NCBI RefSeq assembly: GCF_001045445.1
Contig: NZ_LFNF01000001.1
Coordinates: forward strand, 868,001 to 932,000
Length of the DNA stretch: 64,000 bases
Direction: 5' to 3'
DNA from: Chryseobacterium sp. BLS98
GTDB lineage: Bacteria > Bacteroidota > Bacteroidia > Flavobacteriales > Weeksellaceae
Shown here piece after piece: positions 33,663-42,005 of this stretch. Both the position numbers and the translations under genes were made by a program. Position 1 is the stretch's first letter. Every line of letters starts with the position of its first letter. The notes below the pieces were generated by a model. That model was not told the DNA's origin and searched no databases. It worked only from the letters and a program-made list of their open reading frames with translations.

Positions 33663-34262
33663 TTAGAGATTGATTTCTTTGAGCTCGCCGTCTTCTTTTA
33701 TTTCCACAAATTTACTTTCGCGGTTGGCTGCGGAATAGCCATAGAAAAAAGTCTGGTATATCGGGGTGGAATACAAATAACCTCCATAAGCATTATAAGC
33801 ATCTGATGTTCCTGTTTGCTGCTGATAGCTTGCTGTTGCCGTAAAATTAACGATGGTTTCCAGGTAATATTTCCCGGGCTTCAGTTTTTCAAATTTAAAC
33901 CTTCCGTAATCATCTGTTAAAGCTTCCAGCCTGTATTTAAAAGCATCTTCAGACATATATACCGTTGTTTTTTTATTCTCGTACTTTCTTCTCATATTGT
34001 AAAACTCATCAAAATAAGGAGTTACAGGAAAAAGCATGACAACGGTTCCCTTTGGAGCATAATGTTTTGCGCCAAGCAGAGGTTTGATTCCCCAATTGTT
34101 TTTCTGTTTGGTGGAAGCCACTCCTTCTATGGTAGAATTTCCGAAACTAAGCATATCTTTGGCCAGTTTCTTATCAAAAAAAGCCTGAGGATAATACGTA
34201 TTTTGTGCCTGTGAAAGAGCAAAAGAGAATGCCAAAAGCAGTAAAGCGAATATTTTTCTCAT
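33663..34262 (-). CDS. Secreted protein with carboxypeptidase-regulatory-like fold
   Basis: This 199-residue protein has a signal peptide ending at SQAQ near residue 20 and a beta-sandwich with DDYGRFKFEKLKPGKYYLET near residue 115, the pattern of carboxypeptidase-regulatory-like (CarboxypepD_reg/SdrD B-like) modules. The C-terminal half has the aromatic stretch YGGYLYSTPIYQTFFYGYS, unusual for this module. It is likely exported; no enzyme motif is visible. It is divergent from the MORN-like gene, with facing -7 boxes between them. Confidence 0.65.
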   Translation of the reverse strand: MRKIFALLLLAFSFALSQAQNTYYPQAFFDKKLAKDMLSFGNSTIEGVASTKQKNNWGIKPLLGAKHYAPKGTVVMLFPVTPYFDEFYNMRRKYENKKTTVYMSEDAFKYRLEALTDDYGRFKFEKLKPGKYYLETIVNFTATASYQQQTGTSDAYNAYGGYLYSTPIYQTFFYGYSAANRESKFVEIKEDGELKEINL

Positions 34263-34278
34263 GGTAAATAATTTAAAT

Positions 34279-34304
34279 CAAATATAAGTATTTTGCTATT
34301 TTTG
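34279..34304. promoter_or_regulatory. Divergent -7 boxes for the genes at 33663 and 34319
   Basis: On the minus strand TATATTTG lies at 34279-34286, 17 bases from the ATG at 34262. On the plus strand TATTTTTG lies at 34297-34304, 15 bases before the ATG at 34319. Both fit TAnnTTTG. The intervening 10 bases make this a very compact divergent pair. Confidence 0.55.
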
Positions 34305-34318
34305 AAATAAAAATATCT

Positions 34319-34939
34319 ATGAAATACTTTCTTTTGATGTTAATGGTCGCATCATCGTGGGCTATAGCACAAAAACCATGCGGATTCAAAGACGGGCTGC
34401 AGGAAGGGTCCTGTAAAGATTTCTACGAAAACGGACAGGTAAAGCAGGTGGTGGAATGGAAAAAAGGTAAAATAGACGGGGAAGCCGTTTATTATTACGA
34501 CAGCGGAAAAGTACAGGCCAAAGGAGAAAACAAAAAAGGTTATAAGACAAAAGAATGGTCCTACTATGACAAAAACGGTGTTCTTACCTCCAAAGAGGTT
34601 TTCAGAAACGGTGAAAAAAATATATATGATGACAGTTCTAACGCTACTTTTTACTCTCCGGCCGGCAAAATAACTGAAGTTTCAAACTACAGGTTAGGAA
34701 AACTTCATGGTGAAACCAAGCTGTTCCATGAGGACGGAAAAACGCCCAAACAGATCGGCCAGTATGAAAACGGTCTGGCCGTGGGAAAATGGAAAGCGCT
34801 TTATCCATCAGGAAAAGTACAGCGTGAAACAGAATTTGCCAACGATAAATGGAACGGAACCCGGGTTCATTACCGTGAAGACGGAAGCATTGAAAAGACA
34901 GAGATATACAAAGACGGAAAATTAATTTCAACAAAATAA
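34319..34939 (+). CDS. Secreted MORN-repeat (YwqK-like) protein
   Basis: The 206-residue product has a signal peptide ending WAIAQ and about seven MORN/YwqK repeats (YENGQVKQVVEWKKGKIDGE, YYDSGKVQAKGE, YPSGKVQRETEF, YREDGSIEKTEI). Databases often call such proteins YwqK-family antitoxins, but no toxin is adjacent. MORN-type repeats usually fold into a beta-sheet ladder, perhaps for protein or membrane binding; the role here is unknown. It is followed 5 bases later by a TrmH-type methyltransferase. Confidence 0.8.
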   Translation: MKYFLLMLMVASSWAIAQKPCGFKDGLQEGSCKDFYENGQVKQVVEWKKGKIDGEAVYYYDSGKVQAKGENKKGYKTKEWSYYDKNGVLTSKEVFRNGEKNIYDDSSNATFYSPAGKITEVSNYRLGKLHGETKLFHEDGKTPKQIGQYENGLAVGKWKALYPSGKVQRETEFANDKWNGTRVHYREDGSIEKTEIYKDGKLISTK

Positions 34940-34944
34940 AACAA

Positions 34945-35475
34945 TTGGTACAGAAACTAAAACTGGAAGAGCTTAACAGAATAGATGTGGAAACATTTAA
35001 AAAGGTTGAGAAAATTCCATTGGTCATTATTTTAGACAACTTAAGGAGCATGCACAACGTGGGAGCATCTTTCAGAACGGCAGATGCTTTTCTGATCGAA
35101 AAAATAATTCTCTGTGGAATTACCCCGCAGCCACCACACCGGGAGATTCATAAAGCTGCGCTTGGAGCTACGGAAAGTGTGGATTGGGGGCACGAAAGTG
35201 ATATTAACACCACAATCAGCGATTATAAAAGCCGCGGATATGAAATCATAGGAATTGAACAGACGACCGACAGCGTCATGATCACCGATTTCAATATTGA
35301 TAAATCAAAAAAATATGCGCTGATCTTAGGAAATGAAGTGGAAGGAATAAGTGATGAAGCCCTGCCCAATATTGACACATTTCTTGAAATTCCGCAACTT
35401 GGAACAAAGCACTCTCTCAACGTAAGCGTATGCGGCGGAATCGTGATGTGGGAATTCGCAAAGGCCCTAAAATAA
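34945..35475 (+). CDS. SpoU/TrmH-family RNA 2'-O-methyltransferase
   Basis: The 176-residue SPOUT-type enzyme has the three SpoU motifs: NLRSMHNVGASFRTADAF, the LGNEVEGISDEAL near residue 130 and the LGTKHSLNVSVCGGIVMWE that forms the trefoil knot. It methylates a ribose 2'-OH on tRNA or rRNA using S-adenosylmethionine; the target is not readable. There is no ATG at the start, and I use TTG at 34945 (MVQKLKLEELNR), which is 5 bases after the MORN gene stop. Confidence 0.88.
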   Translation: MVQKLKLEELNRIDVETFKKVEKIPLVIILDNLRSMHNVGASFRTADAFLIEKIILCGITPQPPHREIHKAALGATESVDWGHESDINTTISDYKSRGYEIIGIEQTTDSVMITDFNIDKSKKYALILGNEVEGISDEALPNIDTFLEIPQLGTKHSLNVSVCGGIVMWEFAKALK

Positions 35476-35477
35476 AA

Positions 35478-35511
35478 AAACTGCATATGTCCTTAAAAGA
35501 CAGTGCAGTTT
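35478..35511 (+). terminator. Hairpin after the methyltransferase gene
   Basis: Stem AAACTGCA with TGCAGTTT plus an inner TGTC/GACA stem. It lies 3 bases after the stop. No U-run follows, so it may be a stabilising hairpin rather than a full terminator. Confidence 0.5.
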
Positions 35512-35582
35512 GAAATAAATCTAATAAAAAGTAAAAATGAAAGGCGACAAAGGTACTTTTTTTTTCATTACAAACAAATTTT

Positions 35583-35622
35583 AACATCATTTTTTTTATT
35601 TTTCCCGAAAAAAAGTGATGTT
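35583..35622 (+). terminator. A/T-rich hairpin upstream of the CBS gene
   Basis: The arms AACATCA and TGATGTT extend across T8 and A7 tracts, so most of 35583-35622 can fold as one long weak stem. It may end the methyltransferase transcript or affect the 5' end of the next. Confidence 0.35.
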
Positions 35623-35662
35623 TTGAGAAAAAGTTTCATTTAATTTTTTATAAATTAGCACA

Positions 35663-36313
35663 ATGTTTATCAAGGATTATATCTCAAAAGACTTTCCGTG
35701 TTTTAGCCTTACTGACTCAATAGAATCAGCAAGAAATATGTTAGAGGATTTTGGATATTCCCATATTTTCATTAAAAAATCCCATCACTTCTACGGAGCT
35801 ATTGCGGAAGATTTTCTTTATGAAGATGACGGGATATTGAAGGATCTTGAACATCAGATCGAGCGCTTTGCCATTCTGGAAGACAATAATATAATGGACA
35901 GCATCCGTCTGTTCTATACTTTCAATGCCAATGTGATTCCGGTAATCAACAAGAATGAAAAATATCTCGGGTATATCACCTGTGAGGATATTTTCCAGAA
36001 TCTTTCCAGATACCCTCTGTTTTCGGAGACAGGAGCTATCCTTACCATAGAAACCCCGGCCAGAAAGTATTCGATGACGGAAATCGCCAACATTGTGGAA
36101 AGCAACAACTCGAAGTTCTATGGCGGATTCATCTCTTTTATGTCCGATGAAGTAATCCAGGTAACCATTAAGATCAGCAATGAAAACCTGTCTTCGATAG
36201 ACGCTACTTTTGACCGCTACGATTACAGAATTGTTGAAAAATACTATTCTGACGAAAAATCGGATCTGTTTAAGGACAGATTTGGGTTTTTCCAAAAATT
36301 TATAGAAATATAA
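35663..36313 (+). CDS. CBS-domain protein (AcuB-like) next to NAD kinase
   Basis: The 216-residue protein has two CBS motifs (residues ~10-60 and ~75-120, with NVIPVINKNEKYLGYITCED) and a C-terminal ACT-like region (MTEIANIVESNNSKFYG, FISFMSDEVIQVTIKI). CBS pairs bind adenine nucleotides. Its stop is one base before the ATG of NAD kinase (TAACATG), so translational coupling is likely, and it may sense adenylates for that enzyme. That role is inference. Confidence 0.82.
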   Translation: MFIKDYISKDFPCFSLTDSIESARNMLEDFGYSHIFIKKSHHFYGAIAEDFLYEDDGILKDLEHQIERFAILEDNNIMDSIRLFYTFNANVIPVINKNEKYLGYITCEDIFQNLSRYPLFSETGAILTIETPARKYSMTEIANIVESNNSKFYGGFISFMSDEVIQVTIKISNENLSSIDATFDRYDYRIVEKYYSDEKSDLFKDRFGFFQKFIEI

Positions 36314-36314
36314 C

Positions 36315-37181
36315 ATGAAGGCAGCCATATATTCTCAGAAAAAAGACCTCGATACTTTTTTATATTTAAGCAAGTTTATCTCGGAGCTTGAAACCAGAGG
36401 CGTAAAATCTGTTCTGTATGATGAAATGGCTGAAGCCCTTCAGTTCTCAAAGATATTTGAAACATTCAACAGCAAGCAGGACCTTCTGGACAAGGAAGTA
36501 GACCTTTTCTTTACTTTCGGGGGAGACGGAACGATCGTGAATTCATTAACCTTCGTTGAAGACCTTGAAATCCCGATTGTAGGGGTGAATACCGGAAGAT
36601 TAGGATTCCTGGCCAGCTTTACGAAAGAAGAGGCCTTCAAAGAACTTGATGCCATCTTAAAAGGAGATGTGAAAACAAGCCGCCGCGCAGTGATTGAGGT
36701 CGTTTCTCCAAGATCCGACGATTTTTTCCCATACGCACTGAATGATGTTACCGTATCCAGAAAGGAAACAACCTCCATGATTACGGTGGACTCCTACATC
36801 AATGACGAATTTTTAAATGTATTCTGGGGTGACGGGGTCATTGTTTCCACACCTACGGGTTCCACGGCCTATTCTTTAAGCTGCGGCGGGCCAATTATCT
36901 CTCCGAATAACGAAAACTTTGTCATTACCCCTATCGCTCCGCACAATCTGAATGTACGGCCATTGGTTGTCAATGACAGGGTAGAAATAAAATTTAAAGT
37001 AGAAAGCAGAGTGCCACAATATTCTCTTTCGCTGGACTCACGACTGGTCCATATAGAAACCGACAAAGAAATTATCATCAAAAAGGCCGCTTTTCAGATT
37101 CTTCTGGTACAGCCGAACCATTTAAGCTTCTACGAAACGATCCGCCAGAAGCTGCTTTGGGGCAGGGACAAAAGAAATTAG
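36315..37181 (+). CDS. nadK: NAD kinase
   Basis: The 288-residue enzyme phosphorylates NAD to NADP. Hallmarks are the GGDGT motif at residues 69-73 (FTFGGDGTIVNS), NTGRLGFLA near 95 and the second conserved PTGSTAYSLSCGGPII near 175. It is directly coupled to the CBS protein and 71 bases upstream of fbaA. Confidence 0.95.
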   Translation: MKAAIYSQKKDLDTFLYLSKFISELETRGVKSVLYDEMAEALQFSKIFETFNSKQDLLDKEVDLFFTFGGDGTIVNSLTFVEDLEIPIVGVNTGRLGFLASFTKEEAFKELDAILKGDVKTSRRAVIEVVSPRSDDFFPYALNDVTVSRKETTSMITVDSYINDEFLNVFWGDGVIVSTPTGSTAYSLSCGGPIISPNNENFVITPIAPHNLNVRPLVVNDRVEIKFKVESRVPQYSLSLDSRLVHIETDKEIIIKKAAFQILLVQPNHLSFYETIRQKLLWGRDKRN

Positions 37182-37252
37182 TAATTCCTCAAAAATGATT
37201 ACCTTTACAGGAATTTTAAAAACGCCTAATAATTTAAAATAAAAAGTAAAAC

Positions 37253-38323
37253 ATGAGCAGAATTTTTCCGGCAGGAGTTGCCACAGGTCAATTAGTTACT
37301 GATATTTTTCAGTATGCCAAAGAAAACAAATTTGCACTGCCTGCAGTAAACGTAATTGGTTCAAGCAATGTAAATGCTGTAATGGAAACCGCAGCGAAAT
37401 TAAACTCTCCTGTAATCATCCAGTTTTCAAACGGCGGAGCTGCTTTTAACGCAGGAAAAGGATTAAGCAATGACGGCCAGAAAGCAGCGATTTTAGGATC
37501 TATTGCCGGGGCTAAACATATTCATACTCTTGCAGAAGCTTACGGAGCTACTGTCATTTTACATACAGACCACTGTGCAAAGAAATTATTGCCTTGGATC
37601 GACGGATTATTAGATGCAAGTGAAGAGCATTATAAGCAGACTGGAAAGTCTCTTTATTCTTCTCACATGCTGGATCTTTCTGAAGAGTCTTTAGAAGAAA
37701 ACCTTGAGATTTCAACTAAATATTTCGAAAGAATGGCTAAAATGCAGATGACTTTAGAAGTGGAGATTGGTGTTACAGGTGGTGAAGAAGACGGGGTTGA
37801 TAATTCTGATGTTGACAATTCTAAATTATACACCCAGCCTGAAGATATTGCTTACACTTACGAGAAATTAAAAGCGATTTCCGATAACTTTACCATTGCT
37901 GCTGCTTTTGGAAATGTACACGGAGTTTATAAGCCAGGAAATGTGGTTCTTACCCCAAAAATCCTTGACAACTCTCAGAAATACGTTCAGGAGAAATTCG
38001 GAACAGCGGCTAAGCCGGTTAACTTCGTATTCCACGGAGGTTCAGGATCTACTTTGGAAGAGATCAGAGAAGCAATCGACTACGGAGTAATTAAAATGAA
38101 TATTGACACCGACCTTCAGTTCGCTTATACAGAAGGCGTTAGAGACTATATGGTTAACAATATTGATTATTTAAGATCTCAGATCGGAAACCCTGAAGGA
38201 GAAGAAAAACCGAACAAGAAATTCTATGACCCAAGAGTTTGGGTAAGAAAAGGCGAGGAAACTTTCTCTACAAGACTGGTTAAAGCATTTGAAGACTTAA
38301 ATAACGTAAATACTTTAAAATAA
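37253..38323 (+). CDS. fbaA: Class II fructose-bisphosphate aldolase
   Basis: The 356-residue zinc enzyme cleaves fructose-1,6-bisphosphate to dihydroxyacetone phosphate and glyceraldehyde-3-phosphate, for glycolysis and gluconeogenesis. Family motifs are HTDHCAKKLLPWIDGLLDA (Asp106 and zinc ligand His107), EVEIGVTGGEEDGVDNS near 166 and VFHGGSGST near 260. The length matches the class IIA (FbaA) type. Hairpin-forming sequence follows. Confidence 0.96.
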   Translation: MSRIFPAGVATGQLVTDIFQYAKENKFALPAVNVIGSSNVNAVMETAAKLNSPVIIQFSNGGAAFNAGKGLSNDGQKAAILGSIAGAKHIHTLAEAYGATVILHTDHCAKKLLPWIDGLLDASEEHYKQTGKSLYSSHMLDLSEESLEENLEISTKYFERMAKMQMTLEVEIGVTGGEEDGVDNSDVDNSKLYTQPEDIAYTYEKLKAISDNFTIAAAFGNVHGVYKPGNVVLTPKILDNSQKYVQEKFGTAAKPVNFVFHGGSGSTLEEIREAIDYGVIKMNIDTDLQFAYTEGVRDYMVNNIDYLRSQIGNPEGEEKPNKKFYDPRVWVRKGEETFSTRLVKAFEDLNNVNTLK

Positions 38324-38336
38324 GAACTGTACATTT

Positions 38337-38384
38337 GTATTAATGTAAAAAGTATTCATGAATGGATGCAGTTTACATTAATAC
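38337..38384. repeat. Perfect 13-base inverted repeat between fbaA and accD
   Basis: The exact arms GTATTAATGTAAA (38337-38349) and TTTACATTAATAC (38372-38384) enclose 22 bases that hold a further ATTCATGAAT palindrome. No U-run follows, so it may be an operator, processing site or weak terminator. Confidence 0.6.
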
Positions 38385-38414
38385 ATTTTACATTTATACC
38401 CTAATACAATCAAA

Positions 38415-39269
38415 ATGGCATTCGACTGGTTTAAAAGAAAAGCAAAAAACATTACCACCTCTACTGATGAAAAAAAGGATGTTCCCAAAGGCCTTTGGCA
38501 TCAGACTCCATCAGGAAAAATAGTGGAGCATGATGAACTGAGAAGAAACAACTATGTTTCTCCTGAAGACGGATTTCATGTAAGAATAGGAAGTGCAGAA
38601 TTTTTTGACATCCTTTTTGACGAAGGTAAGTTCACTGAACTGGATGCCAATGTTGAAAGTATTGACATCTTAAATTTCAAGGATACAAAACCTTACAAAG
38701 ACCGTTTAAAAGAAGTAAAAGCGAAAACAAAGCTTACAGATTCCATCAGAAACGCAGTAGGAACCGTAAAAGGAACTGAAATGGTGGTTTCCTGTATGGA
38801 TTTTGCTTTTATCGGCGGATCTTTGGGCTCCGTAATGGGTGAAAAGATCAGAAGAGCAGTAGATTACTGTATCGCCAACAAGCTTCCGTACATGATCATC
38901 TGCCAGTCCGGAGGTGCAAGAATGCAGGAAGCAACTTACTCTCTGATGCAGCTTGCCAAAGTTCAGGCTAAGCTTGCCCAGCTTTCGGAAGCCGGACTTT
39001 TATACATTGCTTACCTGTGTGATCCTACTTTTGGAGGAATTACAGCATCTTTCGCTATGACAGCAGATATAATCATGGCTGAACCAGGAGCGCTGATTGG
39101 TTTTGCCGGTCCTAGAGTAATCCGTGAAACGATCGGAAGAGACCTTCCTGAAGGTTTCCAGACTTCTGAATTCTTACAGGAAAAAGGATTTGTAGATTTT
39201 ATCGTAAAAAGAACAGAAATTAAAGATACAGTAGCTAAAACAGTCAATTTATTAGCTGTAAATGCTTAA
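38415..39269 (+). CDS. accD: Acetyl-CoA carboxylase carboxyltransferase subunit beta
   Basis: The 284-residue product transfers carboxyl from carboxybiotin to acetyl-CoA, together with AccA, for fatty acid synthesis. The crotonase-fold signature is present ([35 protein letters not shown]). The N-terminus FKRKAKN...[23 protein letters not shown] aligns with the zinc-ribbon region of E. coli AccD, but all four cysteines are replaced. The protein is otherwise full length. Confidence 0.95.
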   Translation: MAFDWFKRKAKNITTSTDEKKDVPKGLWHQTPSGKIVEHDELRRNNYVSPEDGFHVRIGSAEFFDILFDEGKFTELDANVESIDILNFKDTKPYKDRLKEVKAKTKLTDSIRNAVGTVKGTEMVVSCMDFAFIGGSLGSVMGEKIRRAVDYCIANKLPYMIICQSGGARMQEATYSLMQLAKVQAKLAQLSEAGLLYIAYLCDPTFGGITASFAMTADIIMAEPGALIGFAGPRVIRETIGRDLPEGFQTSEFLQEKGFVDFIVKRTEIKDTVAKTVNLLAVNA

Positions 39270-39290
39270 GAACTGTAACAAACACTATAC

Positions 39291-39320
39291 AATCTCTCTC
39301 TAATTAGGGAGAGATTTTTA
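39291..39320 (+). terminator. Terminator after accD
   Basis: Stem AATCTCTC with GAGAGATT, ten-base loop and a T-rich tail. It ends just before the ATG of the next gene at 39324. Confidence 0.75.
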
Positions 39321-39323
39321 TTT

Positions 39324-39833
39324 ATGAGGACTTTTAAGATATTTTTTAATGCTATCCGCAGCATGAGCCTGAAAAAGATCATGCGCCTTTTATCGCTCCT
39401 TCTCCCCCATCCCATTTTTGCATTATTAAGCTTTCATGCAACGGTACAAACCTTTCGTATTGCTCAGAAAAAATTCCCGAAAACAGCTTCTAACAATGGT
39501 ATTGGGAATGCCTATAGACATGCATTATGGTGCTGTTTCATCATGATGTACTGCTGCAAGGTCTCCTCGCCCCAAAAAGCATTGGATTTCTGTAAAAGAT
39601 TAACGGATATGCACGAGGAACTTTTCCCCAATGAGCCTTTGGAAACTAAAATGGACCTTCACAACAACAAAATCGGGATGGATTATTTCATGGAACTGCT
39701 TCCGGGAATTCACCGACAATTTTTTGAAAAAGGATTTTTTATCGATAGCCTGGAAAAGAAAATGGCTGATGCAAAAGTTTTGAAAAGTCTTGATGATGAT
39801 TTTGAGGGATATCTGGTTTATCTAAATGACTAA
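39324..39833 (+). CDS. DUF6973-type protein
   Basis: This 169-residue protein has the pattern NAYRHALWCCFIMM, MHEELFPNE and KMDLHNNKIGMDYF, which I associate with DUF6973; the conserved RHA...HEE...DxHNN residues could form a metal or hydrolase site. An N-terminal hydrophobic stretch (LLSLLLPHPIFALLSF) suggests a membrane contact. No function is known. It is a single gene between a terminator and a long inverted repeat. Confidence 0.6.
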   Translation: MRTFKIFFNAIRSMSLKKIMRLLSLLLPHPIFALLSFHATVQTFRIAQKKFPKTASNNGIGNAYRHALWCCFIMMYCCKVSSPQKALDFCKRLTDMHEELFPNEPLETKMDLHNNKIGMDYFMELLPGIHRQFFEKGFFIDSLEKKMADAKVLKSLDDDFEGYLVYLND

Positions 39834-39840
39834 AATTAGG

Positions 39841-39939
39841 AATGCTTCGACTTCGCTCAGCATGACACAGGTAAAATTATTTTGCTTATATATAAGCCGT
39901 TAGCATTAGCATTGTCATGCTGAGCAAAGCCGAAGCATT
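39841..39939. repeat. Long intergenic inverted repeat, ATGCTTCGACTTCGCTCAGCATGAC type
   Basis: Arms of 26 bases at 39841-39866 and 39914-39939 pair with a few mismatches (TGCTTCGACTTCGCTCAGCA against TGCTGAGCAAAGCCGAAGCA), separated by 47 bases. The words are of a type found repeatedly between genes in Flavobacteriia. No gene is seen in this 199-base gap. Confidence 0.75.
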
Positions 39940-40032
39940 TCAATTATAAATAAAATAAAAACTTCCAGTAATAAAAGTTTTTCAAGTTTTACATTTAATT
40001 TATTATCTTTTCTAAAATTTTAATTCAAACGA

Positions 40033-41436
40033 ATGGTCCTCAGCAGAATTTGGTCGGCTTTTATTATTATTGCCATTGCCATAGCCGGTATTAAATATAT
40101 TTCGTCAGACCACTACAAAACCATCTTCAATGATATGGTGGTAGGAAAAGGTGGTGATACGGTTCAGATCGCTTCACAGCCAATGAATACACTTGTTCCT
40201 GTTGTAAGGGACAGTCTGATGAAAAAAAATGATTTTGCAGACAGCAGGATCCATTACAAAACTGACTCTTTAAAGCAAGACGTAAAGGTCTACCGCGTTC
40301 AGGAAGCAGACGGAGTGATCGGAACGTCCGAAACGGCAGTAAAGATTTGTATTGGCCTGATCGGAATCATGACCCTGTTCATGGGATTCATGAGTATTGC
40401 TGAAAAAGCAGGTGGAATTAATCTTTTAAGCCGTTTTATACAGCCTTTTTTCTCAAAGCTTTTCCCAGACATTCCTAAGAATCACCCGGCTTTCGGACAT
40501 ATGCTGATGAATTTCAGCGCCAATCTTCTGGGACTGGATAACGCCGCTACTCCATTTGGTTTAAAAGCGATGGAAAGCCTTCAGACTTTAAATCCCAATA
40601 AAGATACGGCCAGCAATTCGCAGATTATGTTTTTGTGTCTCCATGCGGGTGGAATGACACTGATACCGGTCTCCATTATTGCTATCAGGGCTTCAATGGG
40701 GTCCAAAACCCCGACAGATATCTTTCTGCCCTGTATGATTGCCACTTTTGCAGCAACATTGGCAGCGATGATTATTGTTTCTTTATATCAGAAAATCAAT
40801 TTATTAAAACCTGTTGTTCTTGCTTATGTAGGAGGAATTTCAGCGGTTATTGCACTTCTCGTTGTTTACCTTGTTCAGTTAAGCAAAGACGAACTGGATA
40901 CTTTCAGCAAAGTACTGAGTAACGGACTGATTCTCTTCATCTTCCTCGCCATAGTACTGGGAGCTGTTTATAAGAAAATCAACGTTTTTGATGCCTTTAT
41001 TGAAGGAGCAAAAGAAGGTTTCACCACCTGCGTCAAGATTATTCCTTATCTGGTTGGAATGTTAATCGCTATTTCTCTTTTAAGAACTTCCGGCGTTTTT
41101 GATGTCATCATAGACGGGATGAAATGGGTAGCCAATACAGCAGGGTTTGATCCAAGATTTGTGGACGGTCTTCCGACGGCATTAATAAAACCTCTTTCAG
41201 GTTCTGGAGCCAGAGGAATGATGGTAGATACAATGTCAACTTTTGGAGCTGATAGTTTCCAGGGTAAGCTTGCGGCGGTTCTTCAGGGAAGCTCAGATAC
41301 AACGTTTTACGTGATCGCTGTTTATTTTGGTGCCGTAGCCGTGAAGAATACAAGATATACGGTAATTGCTATGCTTCTGGCGGATTTAGTGGGTGTTATT
41401 GTTTCAATTGCACTGGCGTATTTGTTTTTTGCTTAA
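40033..41436 (+). CDS. Fused SpmA/SpmB-like nucleoside-recognition membrane protein
   Basis: The 467-residue protein has two nucleoside-recognition (Gate) domains in one chain. The first half carries MNFSANLLGLDNAATPFGLKA (SpmA-like) and the second half carries IEGAKEGFTTCVKIIPYLVG and QGSSDTTFYVIAVYFGAV (SpmB-like). There are about ten membrane spans. In Bacillus the two halves are separate spore-maturation proteins; in non-sporing Bacteroidota the fused protein has an unknown transport-related role. Confidence 0.88.
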   Translation: MVLSRIWSAFIIIAIAIAGIKYISSDHYKTIFNDMVVGKGGDTVQIASQPMNTLVPVVRDSLMKKNDFADSRIHYKTDSLKQDVKVYRVQEADGVIGTSETAVKICIGLIGIMTLFMGFMSIAEKAGGINLLSRFIQPFFSKLFPDIPKNHPAFGHMLMNFSANLLGLDNAATPFGLKAMESLQTLNPNKDTASNSQIMFLCLHAGGMTLIPVSIIAIRASMGSKTPTDIFLPCMIATFAATLAAMIIVSLYQKINLLKPVVLAYVGGISAVIALLVVYLVQLSKDELDTFSKVLSNGLILFIFLAIVLGAVYKKINVFDAFIEGAKEGFTTCVKIIPYLVGMLIAISLLRTSGVFDVIIDGMKWVANTAGFDPRFVDGLPTALIKPLSGSGARGMMVDTMSTFGADSFQGKLAAVLQGSSDTTFYVIAVYFGAVAVKNTRYTVIAMLLADLVGVIVSIALAYLFFA

Positions 41437-41442
41437 GGGAAT

Positions 41443-41570
41443 GGTGGCTTCGAGAGCCTCAGCCACCCACGAATAGCCATCGCAAATATTTTCCAATCAA
41501 AATATTTAAGAATAAGTATCACAAAAATAACAACAAAGACCAATAGGTGGCTGAGGCACTCGAAGCCACC
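41443..41570. repeat. Long intergenic inverted repeat, GGTGGCTTCGAGxGCCTCAGCCACC type
   Basis: Twenty-five-base arms at 41443-41467 and 41546-41570 pair with one mismatch around ~78 bases. The right arm can be read in frame with the next gene, but that reading is the repeat and not protein. It could act as a terminator-like hairpin or as a repeat-type mobile relic. Confidence 0.78.
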
Positions 41571-41597
41571 GGTTACTTTAAATATAAAAAATCAATT

Positions 41598-41990
41598 ATG
41601 ATCACAGATAAAGAATTCACCTTAAGATTAATACGACAGCTAACTCAAGCACTGGAAAAACTTATTTTAGACAAGCCTGAAGAAAGTTTAATGCAGAAAG
41701 AATTAGATTTTGATTCTTTGATGAGGGATATTTTCAAATTTGATTTTACTACACTTTCCTTAAAAACAAAGGAAGAAATCATAGAAATCGTTAATGAAAG
41801 GCAGGAAAGAGATCACAAAGACTATTACGAAATGCTTGGCAACCTTTTCTATTTTAAAGGTAGAGGAGAAAAAAATGATGTGTTTTTAGACAAAGCAAAA
41901 ACGTTCTACGAACTGTATCTCCAGACGAGCGGTATATTTGCGCTTCCGGTGATCAACAGGATCAATGAAATAAAAAAAGCACTTGAATAA
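41598..41990 (+). CDS. Conserved hypothetical cytoplasmic protein
   Basis: The start at 41598 gives 130 residues (MITDKEFTLRLIRQLTQAL). A frame extended upstream to 41547 would enter the inverted repeat and is rejected. The protein is helical and acidic, with FTLRLIRQLTQALEKL at the N-terminus and a TPR-like FLDKAKTFYELYLQTSG in the C-terminal part. I do not recognise a named family with certainty. A terminator hairpin overlaps the stop codon. Confidence 0.65.
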   Translation: MITDKEFTLRLIRQLTQALEKLILDKPEESLMQKELDFDSLMRDIFKFDFTTLSLKTKEEIIEIVNERQERDHKDYYEMLGNLFYFKGRGEKNDVFLDKAKTFYELYLQTSGIFALPVINRINEIKKALE

Positions 41991-42000
41991 AGTGCTTTTG
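41975..42000. terminator. Terminator overlapping the 3' end of the hypothetical gene
   Basis: Stem AAAAGCACTT with AAGTGCTTTT around a 5-base loop, with a U-run on both strands. It covers the last codons of the gene at 41598 and serves the convergent TonB-like gene too. Confidence 0.85.
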
Positions 42001-42005
42001 TATTT

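Noticed and set aside
34319..34939. YwqK-type name suggesting a toxin-antitoxin pair
   Set aside because: The protein has a signal peptide and the neighbours are a secreted protein and an RNA methyltransferase; no toxin is visible.
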